Origin: Fibrobacter succinogenes
GTDB taxonomy: Bacteria > Fibrobacterota > Fibrobacteria > Fibrobacterales > Fibrobacteraceae
Reading direction: 5' to 3'
Length of the DNA stretch: 64,000 nucleotides
NCBI GenBank assembly: GCA_902800345.1
Contig: CADCDO010000001.1
Location: 62,001-126,000, forward strand
Part shown: positions 40,575-51,068 of the stretch, one piece after another
Layout: every line of letters begins with the position of its first letter
How positions within the stretch are numbered: position 1 is the first letter of the stretch
Translations under genes and position numbers: made by a program
The notes under the pieces: model-generated
Told to the model about the DNA's origin: nothing
The model's input: the letters and a program-made list of their open reading frames with translations, nothing else
Databases searched by the model: none

Positions 40575-43500
40575 TTAATTTTTTACGCCGGCGCCACTGA
40601 GAATGCTGCGGCCACCGCAAGGCGTGACTTCGATATGCGTGGGGAGTTCACTCTTGACCAAATCCACATGCGTAATGACGCCCAGGAGTTTGCCCTTTTC
40701 TTGCTGCATTTTCTGGAGCACGATGACCGTTTCCTGGAGCATCTTGGAATCGAGCGTTCCGAAACCTTCGTCAAGGAACATGGAGTCTATTCGCACGTTG
40801 CGGCTTGCAAGCGTCGAGATGCCAAGCGCCAAGGAAAGACTCACGAGAAAACCTTCGCCGCCGGAGATGTTATCGATGGGGCGCACGGCATCGCTGTTGT
40901 CGTGATCGACGAGCTGGATGTTGAGCGTATTCGGCTCGGTCACCATTTCATATCGCGGGAACATATCGCGCAGATAGCCGTTTGCGATTTTCAACAAATT
41001 GCGTAATGTAATCGTCTGGATGAACTTGACAAAAACATCGCCATTGCCCGTTTCGAGCCTGTTGCCGTTAAACCAGCGTTGCATTTGCTCCCAATCATTG
41101 CGCTTGGACTTCAGCGCAGAAAGTTCCGCCTGCATGTCGTCGAACTTCTGACGGAGCAGGGCATCGTTTTTCTTTTGTTCAGTCCATGCGGCAAGATTCA
41201 CGGTACATTCGTTCAGTTTTGATTTCGCAGCGTCGCGATTTTGCTTCGCCACATCTTCGGATTCCTCGAAGTTTCGCTTTTGTTGATGTTCAGCCAACTG
41301 ATCGTTAAAATTCTTGACCGACGTTTGTGCGGATGTCAAATTTTCTTCCACGCGTTTTTGCGATTGCTGGAGAGACTTGCGCTCCACTTCCAAGAGTTTC
41401 GCCGCCATGAATTCCTGTTCGTCCGCAAAATTTTTCGATGATAAATTTTCGAGGAAAAACGTTTGCAGTCCCGCAAGTTTCGGTCGAGTCTCAGCAATTC
41501 GGTTGTTCAAATCCGCAATGGAGTTGTCAAGCGATATTTTCGTTTCGCGCATTTGCTGTTCTTTGCGGCGGGCGTCATTCGCCAAGCGTTCTGCGGTTTC
41601 GCGGCGTTCACGAGCGTCTTTGCGTTCTTCGTCAACGGATTTTTCGCCAAACATTTCTCTGCGCTTTGTTTCGAAAGCAGCAAGCGCATTCCGAGATTCA
41701 TCGAGTTTGCGCTTTATTTCATCGAGCCTTGACTGCGCCTGTACAAGATTTTCCTTGAGTTGCGCCGCTTTCGAACGATTCTTTTCCAAATCGCTTTCGA
41801 CTTTTACTTTTTTGTCCTGCGCCTTTTTCCAGTAATCATTTTTCTTTTCCAGTTCGGCAAGCAGCGCATCGACATCGTCCATGCGGATATTCGAGAACCA
41901 CACCGCAAAAGTCGTTTCGATTTTCTGAGAAAGTTCCTGCGCCTTGATTTGCGATTTTTGGAGACCTTGTTCGGCCACGTTCACATCACCCGTAAGCTTT
42001 GCGCGGTTCACGGCTGCATTGGTGACCTTATCCAGCAAACTATCGGCATTTTCTTTTTTCTGCAAGTATGTTGTCTTCAACGATAACAAGTTCTGCAAAA
42101 CGCCACTCATCGTTTCAAAAGTTGCCGTAATTTTCCACGGTTCGAGTTTTGCATTCAAAAGATCAAGCGCAGACGATTCTGCCGCAATCTCGCCATTTTG
42201 TTTTTCCGCGAATTCACGAAGCATATCATTGAGGTTCTGCTCTTGCGATGCCAAGCCATCCAACTTGCGCTGGATTTGTTCCATTTCGCCATTGATTTCA
42301 CGCAATTTATTAGCAAAATCGTTCAAGCAGTCGGCACCATTTTCAATCTTCGCCGTTTCTTCGCACGAGAGATGTTCCAACGAGCCGCAAACAGGGCACG
42401 GCTTACCCGGCTTTAAACTACGCCGCAGTTCCGCGACGACAACGGGAACATCTTCTTGAATAATCGTTTCTTTGTCGTTTTTCAGCGCATTTAAATTTGA
42501 CTGGGCCTGTTCGCGCTCACTTGCTAAACTCGCAAGCTGATTCTGCTTCAATTCCATTTCACGCTGTAACCGCGCAGATTCCCTGTGATGACGTTCCGCA
42601 TCATTCGCATAGCCGTTCATTTCGGGCAAGAGATTCACAAGATTCGCATCGGCCCGATGTTCCGCCAAATAATCCTGCAGCGCAATCAATTCCTGTTTTT
42701 GCTGTTCACACGATGCATCAAATTTATGCAGCGCTTTTTTCTGGGATTCGAGCAATTGCGACGTCTCGGCGATGGACGCGTTTTCAGTTTTCCACTCCGC
42801 AATCTGCGATTTCAAAAGCGAGAGCAATCCATCAATCGATTCGTCTTTCTGATTGGCCGCAATATACTTTTCCACCTTTTCTAGCGAAAGTTCATTCTCG
42901 GAAATTTTCTTGCCAGTCTCGTCGATATTGGACTGAATTGAAGAAATTTCCGCAGTTGCCTTCGCAGCATCTATTTCCAGATTTTTCAACTGCGTACGGG
43001 CATTCCGAATGTCGCCATCCATCGACGAAACTTGTTCCCAAATAGATTCATTTGCGGTATATTCGGCCTTGCACTTTTCAAAAGCAGCCTGTTTTTCGCC
43101 ATTTTCCTTAGCCGCATTTTCGAGATTCGATTCCGCTTCGGGGAGCTTCGCCTTGTTCGTTTCAAGTTGCGATTCCATGTCCGCAAAGTTTATACGAACC
43201 GAATTGTATTCCGCATACGACGATTCCACTTCTTGGGCGCGTATCGCACGTTCCAACTTTTCGCGATACGGTTCAAATTCCGCCTGCTCTCGTTCCGCAA
43301 TTTTCAACTGATTTTTCGCCGTTTCCAGATGCGATTCAATCCCGTGCAAGTTCTCGAACCAAGCGCAAACATCACGAAAATGTTCCTCGTCATGAGCCAA
43401 TTTTTCTTTTTGCGATGTCGCTTCGTCAATTTTTGCATTCAAAGCCGCAAGTTCTTCTTCGGTAAGCAAAGTCACTGCGCCAATCTTATTTTCGACATCT

Positions 43501-44102
43501 TCGACGGCCTTATTTGCACTCGCATACAAATCATGCACGGCAACGGCAATTTTTCGATAAATGCTGTCGCCAGTCAATTTTTCGAGGATTGCGGCACGTT
43601 CATTTTCACTGCATTTCAAGAACCTGTTGAATTCGCCCTGCGCAAGCATCATCGATTTCGTAAACTGCCCAAAGTCAAGTCCGATGATGCGCGTCATCGT
43701 CGCTTCGATTTCCGACTGTTTCGAGAAAGACGCTTCTACAGCCTGCGAGGTTTCGTTTGTCAGCACCCAGGAATATTTTTGGAGCCTGTTCGTTTTTGCA
43801 GAGCGATGTTGGTCCCAACGTGCCGAATATACAGTTCCGCCACATTCAAAAGTCACCTTTGCAAAGCAACTCTTGGCACCATAAGTCATCACCTCGTTCG
43901 TTTCGCCCACAATGGCGCCCAAACGCGGCGTTTTCCCGTAAAGTCCAAGGCAAATCGCATCGAGAATCGACGTCTTTCCAGAGCCTGTCGGGCCCGAAAT
44001 GCAGAACATGCCGCTATTCGCAAAATCCGGAGATTCAAAATCAATCGTCCATTCATTCGCCAGGGAATTGATATTGCAGAATTCAATTTTCTTAATCTTC
44101 AT
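40575..44102 (-). CDS. sbcC: Exonuclease subunit SbcC (SMC-like ATPase)
   Basis: 1175 aa. N-terminal ATPase half has Walker A GPTGSGKTS near 35-43; the C-terminal half has the signature NISGGEGFLVSLSLALG and Walker B IDSMFLDEGFGTLDS. Between them are two long coiled coils meeting at a zinc-hook CPVCG near residue 571. With SbcD it forms the nuclease that opens hairpins and DNA ends, and it is also known to process palindromic DNA. The operon order is sbcD then sbcC, nine bases apart, with GGGAAGG before the ATG. The protein is slightly longer than E. coli SbcC (1048 aa). Confidence 0.95.
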   Translation of the reverse strand: MKIKKIEFCNINSLANEWTIDFESPDFANSGMFCISGPTGSGKTSILDAICLGLYGKTPRLGAIVGETNEVMTYGAKSCFAKVTFECGGTVYSARWDQHRSAKTNRLQKYSWVLTNETSQAVEASFSKQSEIEATMTRIIGLDFGQFTKSMMLAQGEFNRFLKCSENERAAILEKLTGDSIYRKIAVAVHDLYASANKAVEDVENKIGAVTLLTEEELAALNAKIDEATSQKEKLAHDEEHFRDVCAWFENLHGIESHLETAKNQLKIAEREQAEFEPYREKLERAIRAQEVESSYAEYNSVRINFADMESQLETNKAKLPEAESNLENAAKENGEKQAAFEKCKAEYTANESIWEQVSSMDGDIRNARTQLKNLEIDAAKATAEISSIQSNIDETGKKISENELSLEKVEKYIAANQKDESIDGLLSLLKSQIAEWKTENASIAETSQLLESQKKALHKFDASCEQQKQELIALQDYLAEHRADANLVNLLPEMNGYANDAERHHRESARLQREMELKQNQLASLASEREQAQSNLNALKNDKETIIQEDVPVVVAELRRSLKPGKPCPVCGSLEHLSCEETAKIENGADCLNDFANKLREINGEMEQIQRKLDGLASQEQNLNDMLREFAEKQNGEIAAESSALDLLNAKLEPWKITATFETMSGVLQNLLSLKTTYLQKKENADSLLDKVTNAAVNRAKLTGDVNVAEQGLQKSQIKAQELSQKIETTFAVWFSNIRMDDVDALLAELEKKNDYWKKAQDKKVKVESDLEKNRSKAAQLKENLVQAQSRLDEIKRKLDESRNALAAFETKRREMFGEKSVDEERKDARERRETAERLANDARRKEQQMRETKISLDNSIADLNNRIAETRPKLAGLQTFFLENLSSKNFADEQEFMAAKLLEVERKSLQQSQKRVEENLTSAQTSVKNFNDQLAEHQQKRNFEESEDVAKQNRDAAKSKLNECTVNLAAWTEQKKNDALLRQKFDDMQAELSALKSKRNDWEQMQRWFNGNRLETGNGDVFVKFIQTITLRNLLKIANGYLRDMFPRYEMVTEPNTLNIQLVDHDNSDAVRPIDNISGGEGFLVSLSLALGISTLASRNVRIDSMFLDEGFGTLDSKMLQETVIVLQKMQQEKGKLLGVITHVDLVKSELPTHIEVTPCGGRSILSGAGVKN

Positions 44103-44111
44103 CCTTCCCTC

Positions 44112-45419
44112 TTATGCGTTCTCATGCGCTTTGGCGACAGCTTCGTTAAACAAACTAATAAACTTGTCGTACTGATTTTTTACAACATCATCATCTACGT
44201 TTTCTTGAGCATTCGATGCGATAAGCATTCTGAAATAATCTTCTTTCGTATATTGCTTTGTGGATTCCACGCAATCGTCAAAGCTATTCGCGCCGCGTAA
44301 AATGTCACGGGAAATGCGGTGGCGCTTGACTACAAAATGCTTGCCCGACTCTTCGGCTTCGAGAGCGTCGTTCAGGCTCACAAATTTTCCCGAAGTCAAT
44401 AGCAAATCCACATATGTTTCCATCGGATTTAAAAGCAATTCCGTTTCGAGATTACGCAAGCTGCGTTTGAGCGATTCGATATCGCCCTTGAACTGTTCGA
44501 ATCGCACTGTCTTGGGGACTTCAATCTTTTCAACAATTGGCGCAGCACCCAGTCCCGCATCGATCGCGAGCACATAACGCTTGCAGTTGGCCTCGTCAAA
44601 TCCCATCACGAACGGAGAACCGGAATAACGCACCTTCGGATTTTTCGCCACCATGGAAGTATAGTGAATATGTCCAAGCGCCACGTAATCCAGTTCGCTC
44701 GGGAACGTAGAAATATCGACATTGCCTAGTGTTCCGACAACTTCGCGAACTCCATCGTCAACAGCGTTCGCGACATTCTCAGCGGTCCCAGACTCAACAC
44801 TTTCACTATCGCGGCCCGAGAGGTTCGAAGCATACAAATGTCCCGTCGCAATAATCGGAATATCCCGGTTGCCACGCAACTCGACAGCACGACGATACAC
44901 ATCCGCATAAAGATGTTTCAACAAATCTTCGTCGTTTGCGCCATCTTCGTCGCCGACACGATCACCGACACAGGACTTGTAAAACTGTTCCAGTTCCAGA
45001 TTACGCATGAACGGCACGGCACAGCAAATGCCAATCGCCTGGCCATCACCATTTTTCAATTCGACAACAAAATCGTCTATACAGCGATTATTGATAGAGC
45101 CCACGACCTTGATATTCAGCACTTCAAGGATTTCAGCGGGAGCATCGAGGAGCGTACCCGAATCATGATTGCCCCCGATGACGACAACATTAGAGCATTT
45201 CGTTGTCAGTAGCGAAGCCAAGAACTTGTAGTACTGCGTCTTGGCAACATTTGACGGATTCACGACATCAAAAATATCGCCCGCAATGACAAGGGCCTCG
45301 GCGCCGACAGTTGCGATTTCCGTTTTCAGCCATTCCAAAAAAGCACCCGTTTCACGAGTCCGGTCAATATCGTGCATCGTATTGCCAAGATGCCAGTCCG
45401 CAGTATGGATAAATTTCAT
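44112..45419 (-). CDS. sbcD: Exonuclease subunit SbcD
   Basis: 435 aa. Calcineurin-like phosphoesterase motifs are HTADWHLGNTMHDIDR at the N-terminus, AGDIFDV, GGNHDSGTLLD and, later, GHIHYTSMV, all metal-binding. It supplies the nuclease activity of SbcCD. An AGAGGC site precedes the ATG at 45419 and a 9-bp gap separates it from sbcC, so the two are an operon. The length is close to that of SbcD in other bacteria (about 400 aa). Confidence 0.95.
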   Translation of the reverse strand: MKFIHTADWHLGNTMHDIDRTRETGAFLEWLKTEIATVGAEALVIAGDIFDVVNPSNVAKTQYYKFLASLLTTKCSNVVVIGGNHDSGTLLDAPAEILEVLNIKVVGSINNRCIDDFVVELKNGDGQAIGICCAVPFMRNLELEQFYKSCVGDRVGDEDGANDEDLLKHLYADVYRRAVELRGNRDIPIIATGHLYASNLSGRDSESVESGTAENVANAVDDGVREVVGTLGNVDISTFPSELDYVALGHIHYTSMVAKNPKVRYSGSPFVMGFDEANCKRYVLAIDAGLGAAPIVEKIEVPKTVRFEQFKGDIESLKRSLRNLETELLLNPMETYVDLLLTSGKFVSLNDALEAEESGKHFVVKRHRISRDILRGANSFDDCVESTKQYTKEDYFRMLIASNAQENVDDDVVKNQYDKFISLFNEAVAKAHENA

Positions 45420-45514
45420 TATAAAAAGCCTCTATTCAAAACAAAAATACTTTTTTAAAAATGCGGGAATCTCAAAAAGATGCATCAATCAAGAAAATTT
45501 GAGCATCAAATATT

Positions 45515-46657
45515 TCACTTCAGCTTTTCGTTTACACTCTTGGCACTTGCAATTCCAAGCTGTTTCATCGTCTCAAATCGGCTCAGAATATTGCCTTTGC
45601 CATCTTTCAACTGTCCTAGCGCATCATCATATGCATTTTGCACGGCGCCCAACTGGCGACCAACCTTGACAAAGTTATCCGTAAAACCACAGAATTTTTC
45701 GTAAAGACCTTCTGCCGTTTTCATGATGTTCACACAATTTTCCTCCTGACGTGTATTTTGCCACGTAAGCAGAATCAGGTTCAATGCAAGCATCAAGTTC
45801 GTCGGATTGATAATGAGCACACCCTTGCGATAAGCCTTCTGGGCAATAGACGGGTCCTTGTTCACTGCCAGAATATAGCTCCCTTCATTCGGCACGAACA
45901 TCAGCACGTACGGCACCGCATGCGGCACCACCTTCGGATAATTCTTCGCCGCAAGTTCATCCACATGCTTCACAATACTCGCCAAATTTTCCTTGCACGC
46001 CGCTTCGCGAGCATCATCATTTTCTGCTGAAACGTAATCCGTATAGGCCGTGAGCGAGACCTTGGAATCGACGATTACATTCGAACCGTCAGAGCATTTT
46101 ACGACTACATCCGGACGCAGTTCATGTCCATTTTCATCCGTATAGCTTTTTTGCACAAAATATTCCATATTTTCACGCAGCCCGCTGTCGTTCAATATGT
46201 TCGCAAGCACGACCTCGCCCCAGTCGCCCTGTACTTTGCCACGGTTCTTGAGCGCATCGGCAAGATTTTCCGCATTCATTCCGAGTTTGCGGGATTGCTC
46301 CACCATCGTCTTGATTGCGCCATTCAGTTCTGCAATATTCTTGTCGTTTCCTTCTTTAGTGCGCCCTAGCATTTCACGCATGTTGTCGAGTTCTTTAAGC
46401 AATGGTTTCGTAAACGTTTCCATGTGCTCGCGATTTTCGCCCTTAAATTCTTCACTGCGTTCCTTGAGAAGTCGTGCAGAAACCGATTCAAACTGGGATT
46501 TCATCGCAGAAAGTTCCGCATTAAACAAAGCCTCTCGATCCGCACGAGCAGAAAGTTCCACTTTGCGGGTCATCCGATACGACACAAGAGTTCCCACCAA
46601 GACTCCGACTGCAAAACAAGCAACAGCGACCAACGCAATAAGAATAGACATTTCCAT
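45515..46657 (-). CDS. rmuC: DNA recombination protein RmuC
   Basis: 380 aa from the ATG at 46657, chosen because GAGGTGA lies just upstream; an ATG at 46651 is an alternative. An N-terminal helix (ILIALVAVACFAVGVLVGT) suggests membrane association. A coiled-coil segment of about 80 residues then leads to the RmuC core, with NRGKVQGDWGEVVLANIL, GHELRPDVVVKC and VIIVDSKVSLTAY-like VIVDSKVSLTAY, a nuclease-like arrangement. RmuC limits inversions at palindromic sequences. It lies 95 bp upstream of sbcD on the same strand. Confidence 0.93.
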   Translation of the reverse strand: MEMSILIALVAVACFAVGVLVGTLVSYRMTRKVELSARADREALFNAELSAMKSQFESVSARLLKERSEEFKGENREHMETFTKPLLKELDNMREMLGRTKEGNDKNIAELNGAIKTMVEQSRKLGMNAENLADALKNRGKVQGDWGEVVLANILNDSGLRENMEYFVQKSYTDENGHELRPDVVVKCSDGSNVIVDSKVSLTAYTDYVSAENDDAREAACKENLASIVKHVDELAAKNYPKVVPHAVPYVLMFVPNEGSYILAVNKDPSIAQKAYRKGVLIINPTNLMLALNLILLTWQNTRQEENCVNIMKTAEGLYEKFCGFTDNFVKVGRQLGAVQNAYDDALGQLKDGKGNILSRFETMKQLGIASAKSVNEKLK

Positions 46658-46851
46658 TATTTCACCTCGTTGTAAATATATAAATAGCAAATGTCTTTTT
46701 TTGACAATCTATGACTTTTACAAAGAAAAATGCATCCAATAGATTCAAACGTCCCTGGTACAAACGCTAAGATAAAAAGTACGGTTCCACCTTCGGTGGA
46801 TGACAAATTCCAAGATGACAGATACGCCATCATTTTATTAACTTTATTTCA

Positions 46852-47226
46852 ATGGATTACGAATACAACGTCATCGGTTCAATTTTTTGCAATACGGACA
46901 CGCTCAAGGCAACGGCGGAGTTCTCTGAATTCATATACAAAGGTTACACCTTTTCGCTCCGCAAATTTAGAGACAAAATAAGCATCGCACTTCGCGATTC
47001 CACCGGCGACAATAGCAAAGACAACAGCGACTGCAAAACCATTTCCGAATCAGACGTCACCGAGACTTGCAAAGCGCTCTCGCAAAAATACGCCTGCACC
47101 GTTTCCATGCAAAAAGGCTACGAAGTCTATGGAAACGCCAACGTCTTCAACGGCGGTTCCGATTACGAAATCATCGATGAGAAATGGTTTACCGTCGAGT
47201 TCGACAACGGCATCCAAAAATTCTAG
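46852..47226 (+). CDS. Small protein of unknown function
   Basis: 124 aa, no signal peptide, no domain recognised; it has three Cys and a mixed charged sequence. Its stop codon overlaps the stop codon of the convergent sensor kinase gene (TAG on one strand and CTA, read as TAG, on the other, four bases shared). The gap before it holds a GTGGAA/TTCCAC hairpin and a GGTGGATGACAAATTCC repeat fragment. The ATG is not preceded by a good Shine-Dalgarno, so the call rests on length and position only. Confidence 0.45.
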   Translation: MDYEYNVIGSIFCNTDTLKATAEFSEFIYKGYTFSLRKFRDKISIALRDSTGDNSKDNSDCKTISESDVTETCKALSQKYACTVSMQKGYEVYGNANVFNGGSDYEIIDEKWFTVEFDNGIQKF

Positions 47227-50200
47227 CGGAAATACTTCGCAAGCGTCGCGCAAAGAACATCGACATCGACAGGCTTTGCCACATGGTCGTTCATGCCCGC
47301 TTCCATAGCCATTCGCTTGTCTTCATCAAAAGCATTGGCTGTCATGGCGATGATAGGAATATTCGCAATTTCTTTATTCTTCATAGCGCGAATTTGGCGT
47401 GTCGCCTCATAACCATCTATACCCGGCATCTGGATGTCCATCAAAATTAAATCGAACGGAGCCGACGAATACTTGAGTTTTTCAACAGCAAGGTCTCCTG
47501 ACTCCATCGCAGTCACCTCGATACCGCGATCTTCCAAAATTTCTGTAGAAATTTCTCGATTGAGTTCATTATCCTCGACGAGCATGACCTTACGACCCGT
47601 AAAATCAAATTTCTTCTGTTTTATTTCTAACGAATTCAAGTTCGTAAACTTCTCTAACGATTCATCGCAGAATTTCAGAAGAAGATGCCGCAAATCAGAC
47701 GGGAATAACGGTTTAGCATAAAAAGCCGTCACGCCAGCTTCCAAAGCCTCTTTCTCAATATCAATCCAGTCATACGAAGTCAGTACAATGATAGGCACAT
47801 GCGGTCCAACAATCTTACGGATTTTTCGAGAAAGCTGGATACCATTCATTTCAGGCATATTCCAGTCTATAACGAACAAGCGATAAGGATTCTCGCTGAT
47901 GACCGAACGTTTCAAATATTCAAGAGCCGCCTCACCCGACAGGCACCAATCAGGACAAAGTCCATGCTTTTTAAATATGTCCGAAACAGACTCGCAAACA
48001 CTGAGCACATCATCAACAATCAAACAACGCATCCCATTGAATTTTTCGATGCCCGCAAACAAATCCGTTTCTTCGTGAAGCTTGAACTTAAACGTCATAA
48101 GGACTTCCGTCCCAACATTTTCCTCGCTTTTGATATCAATGGTGCCGCCCATCATATCGACGATATTTTTCGTAATCGACATTCCAAGTCCAGTCCCCTG
48201 AATACCGCTGACCGTCGAAGAATTGACACGGGTGAACGGATCGAAAATCTGCAAAAGAAAATCTTCGCTCATACCAATTCCATTGTCTTTCACAAGGAAC
48301 TCGAAAACCGCGTACCCCGTCTCCGCAGGAACTTCCTTTATATTGAACAATACACTTCCTTTTTGCGGAGTGTACTTGATGGCATTGGAAACAACATTCA
48401 GCAGGACTTGATTCAAGCGCAGTTTATCGCACAAAATCAATTCATTACGAACATTTTCCAGTTCAATTATAAAATTCTGCTGACGGGAACGCACATCCGA
48501 AAGGACTAGCCCCTTTAACATATGAATGATATCCGAAAGTTTCTCGGGGCGCTCGCAAATATTCATCTTGCCCGATTCAATGCGACTCATGTCAAGGACG
48601 TCATTGATAAGCGAAAGCAAGTGTTCCGAAGACTGCTTTATCTTACCTAGGTAATCAGCAACCTGTTCCTTATTATTGATATGATTTGCAGCCAGTCCCG
48701 TAAATCCGATAATGGCATTCATCGGCGTACGAATATCGTGGCTCATGTTGTTGAGGAACGTTGTCTTGGCACGGCTTGCGGAATTGGCCATCTGGAGAGC
48801 TTGTTCCAAAGCTTCCTTGTCCTGCTTTTGTTTGCGCATTTCTTCATCAACGCAACGGAATCCGGCAACAATTTGAACGGGATTCGTCGCCGTCAACAAA
48901 AATTTGATTTGCCAATATTCAATCCGTCCAAATAATTTTGCCCTAAAATTCACATAATAAGCATTCTTACTTTTCAAATTATCAAGGATAACTTCCCTGC
49001 GCGTTTGTTCATAAAAATAATTGCGGTCATCCTTAAAAACAAACTTTTCTTTAATAATACTCAATCGATGGTGGAATTCATGTATATCAGGCCAATCTGG
49101 TATAATGCGGGGGAACACATCCGTGCACCGATAAACATTTTCATGCATTGAGACAGTATCGATATAGCACACCAAATCAAAGTCTTCTGCAAGTCCTTGA
49201 ATCACCGCCTGCTGTTGCAGTTCCTTGCGGAGTAAATCTTCTTTATCTGCAAAACCAAGCGCTACGAACTTCGGATTAGACGAATCCCCCACCTTCACGA
49301 ACTTCATTTCGCAATAGCGATTGAGGAAGTTCACGTACATGGTATTAAAACTTTTACGATTGACCAACTGTTCGCGGATATTTTTAATAGAGCCCGCCTG
49401 CAGCATGCGTTCCCTATAAATATCACTGACAAACTTTTCAACATAAACAGAATAAGCCGATGAATACTTGACATTCCGTTTGAACGTTTCACCAAACGCA
49501 TTCGCCGTAGCCTTGTTCATGGAGTATGGCGTAATTTCTTCTGTATCGAGATTGATGTAATAGACCGACGTATATTCGGCAGAAAGCGCTTCGATAATCG
49601 AAAGGTTGCGTTCCAGTTCTTTTTTCTGGAGAGAGAGTTCTTCGCTCAAGCTGAGTTTTTCGGATTGGTCTTTATCCACCGAAGTACTTGTCATGACAAG
49701 CGTGGTAGGGACTCCATCGGCTCTATCCAAAACGCTAAAAACCGACCGACACCAAAAATACGGGTTTTGCGCATCACGGTGTTTATAAATAAATTCACGA
49801 TGATCTTCATCGGCAAGAAGTTCTTTCAAGTAGTCGATATTGCCTAACTTTTTCCACTGTTCGGAAAAATCCTCATGGACTGCATCCAAGGCATCATTAA
49901 ACGCAGTCGTAAACTTGACGACCGTCTTATATTCATCGCCCTTATAAAATGGCGACTTACGAACAGCTTGAATCGTATCTTCTTCAAGATTGATGAGATA
50001 AATACTGGCAAATTCATCGCGAATTTTTTCGTTAATTTTCTTGTCTATGATTTCCGTATTTTTATTGACAAAACCTACCAAGAATTCATTTTCGTCACCA
50101 ATATCAAACCGCATCACGCGAACTTCGAACCAACGGGCATACCCAAGAGCTATATCACGGAACAAATAACGGAAATTATGTTCACGCGATAATCGATCTA

Positions 50201-50897
50201 GGATGTTGTCTATATTAAGGCCTTCCAATATTATTTTGCGGTCAGCCGGATGGATAATATTCATGGCCACAAAGCCGCGGTTTACATCAAGCTTTCCGCT
50301 CATCGGAAAAAGGCCCTTGAGTTCTTCTTTGCAATAAAGGGTCCTGAATGTACTCTTCGTTGGATTGAAGACAAATACGGATTCCACCTGCTCGCCAAAT
50401 TTCATGACGATGCTTTCGTTCAAGTGGCGTTCCAGTTCATAGCGTTGCTTGTTGCGGATGTCCTTATCCACATTGCGCAATCGCATGACAAATCCCTTCA
50501 ATCTATTTTCTTCATCGCGGTCGGCAAAGAAACTCATCTGGTAATAAGTTTCCATTCCATCGACCAGGCACCTAAAGGGCACTGCATACGGTGAACTATT
50601 TTCAAGATTTTCTATAATAGTTTCACGACGGGTGCTTTTATAAAAAAAATCGCGATCGCTTTCACAGACCAAATTATTGCAAATAAGATTTAAACGTCTG
50701 TGGAGATTACGTTCGTGCTTCAATTCGGGAACATGCGTCACCAAGAAATCGCTTGCACGGAAAATTTCAACGTCTTTGTCCTCTGGATTTTGGGTAAGCT
50801 CAACATAACAGACGCAATCGAATTCGTCTGCAAGGGATTCTATAATGGCATTGCTTTTTTCAATCCGACCTTGCCGGTCTGCACTATTTTTTTTCAT
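47223..50897 (-). CDS. Hybrid sensor histidine kinase with four related sensor modules and two receivers
   Basis: 1224 aa from the ATG at 50897 (MKKNSADRQGR); a longer frame starts upstream. Residues about 10-690 contain four related PAS-like modules that share the entry motif of the form IIESLADEFDCVCYVEL; the first and fourth are the closest. Then come HisKA with NMSHDIRTPMNAIIGF (His about 718), HATPase with NVVSNAIKYTP (about 836), and two receivers with phosphorylatable Asp in VIDWNMPEMNG (about 1010) and LILMDIQMPGIDG (about 1152). No membrane segment is obvious, so the input may be cytoplasmic. There is no output domain; the phosphate probably moves on to an unseen partner. Confidence 0.9.
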   Translation of the reverse strand: MKKNSADRQGRIEKSNAIIESLADEFDCVCYVELTQNPEDKDVEIFRASDFLVTHVPELKHERNLHRRLNLICNNLVCESDRDFFYKSTRRETIIENLENSSPYAVPFRCLVDGMETYYQMSFFADRDEENRLKGFVMRLRNVDKDIRNKQRYELERHLNESIVMKFGEQVESVFVFNPTKSTFRTLYCKEELKGLFPMSGKLDVNRGFVAMNIIHPADRKIILEGLNIDNILDRLSREHNFRYLFRDIALGYARWFEVRVMRFDIGDENEFLVGFVNKNTEIIDKKINEKIRDEFASIYLINLEEDTIQAVRKSPFYKGDEYKTVVKFTTAFNDALDAVHEDFSEQWKKLGNIDYLKELLADEDHREFIYKHRDAQNPYFWCRSVFSVLDRADGVPTTLVMTSTSVDKDQSEKLSLSEELSLQKKELERNLSIIEALSAEYTSVYYINLDTEEITPYSMNKATANAFGETFKRNVKYSSAYSVYVEKFVSDIYRERMLQAGSIKNIREQLVNRKSFNTMYVNFLNRYCEMKFVKVGDSSNPKFVALGFADKEDLLRKELQQQAVIQGLAEDFDLVCYIDTVSMHENVYRCTDVFPRIIPDWPDIHEFHHRLSIIKEKFVFKDDRNYFYEQTRREVILDNLKSKNAYYVNFRAKLFGRIEYWQIKFLLTATNPVQIVAGFRCVDEEMRKQKQDKEALEQALQMANSASRAKTTFLNNMSHDIRTPMNAIIGFTGLAANHINNKEQVADYLGKIKQSSEHLLSLINDVLDMSRIESGKMNICERPEKLSDIIHMLKGLVLSDVRSRQQNFIIELENVRNELILCDKLRLNQVLLNVVSNAIKYTPQKGSVLFNIKEVPAETGYAVFEFLVKDNGIGMSEDFLLQIFDPFTRVNSSTVSGIQGTGLGMSITKNIVDMMGGTIDIKSEENVGTEVLMTFKFKLHEETDLFAGIEKFNGMRCLIVDDVLSVCESVSDIFKKHGLCPDWCLSGEAALEYLKRSVISENPYRLFVIDWNMPEMNGIQLSRKIRKIVGPHVPIIVLTSYDWIDIEKEALEAGVTAFYAKPLFPSDLRHLLLKFCDESLEKFTNLNSLEIKQKKFDFTGRKVMLVEDNELNREISTEILEDRGIEVTAMESGDLAVEKLKYSSAPFDLILMDIQMPGIDGYEATRQIRAMKNKEIANIPIIAMTANAFDEDKRMAMEAGMNDHVAKPVDVDVLCATLAKYFR

Positions 50898-51068
50898 TCT
50901 TACCCCGTCCTTCATTAATATACGAAAAATAACCAAAAAGTAAGCATGGACCTGTCAAAGAAGCGATAAACATCACACAAGCATCATCGATTTCGGAAAA
51001 TGGCAAAAAACCTGATTTTTCAAGTGACAACGCACAAATTTGACAGTAACGAAAGATATATTGTAACC

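Noticed and set aside
43032..44300. 422-codon plus-strand ORF opposite sbcC
   Set aside because: Shadow of SbcC coding sequence; sbcC has full SMC motifs in the other frame.
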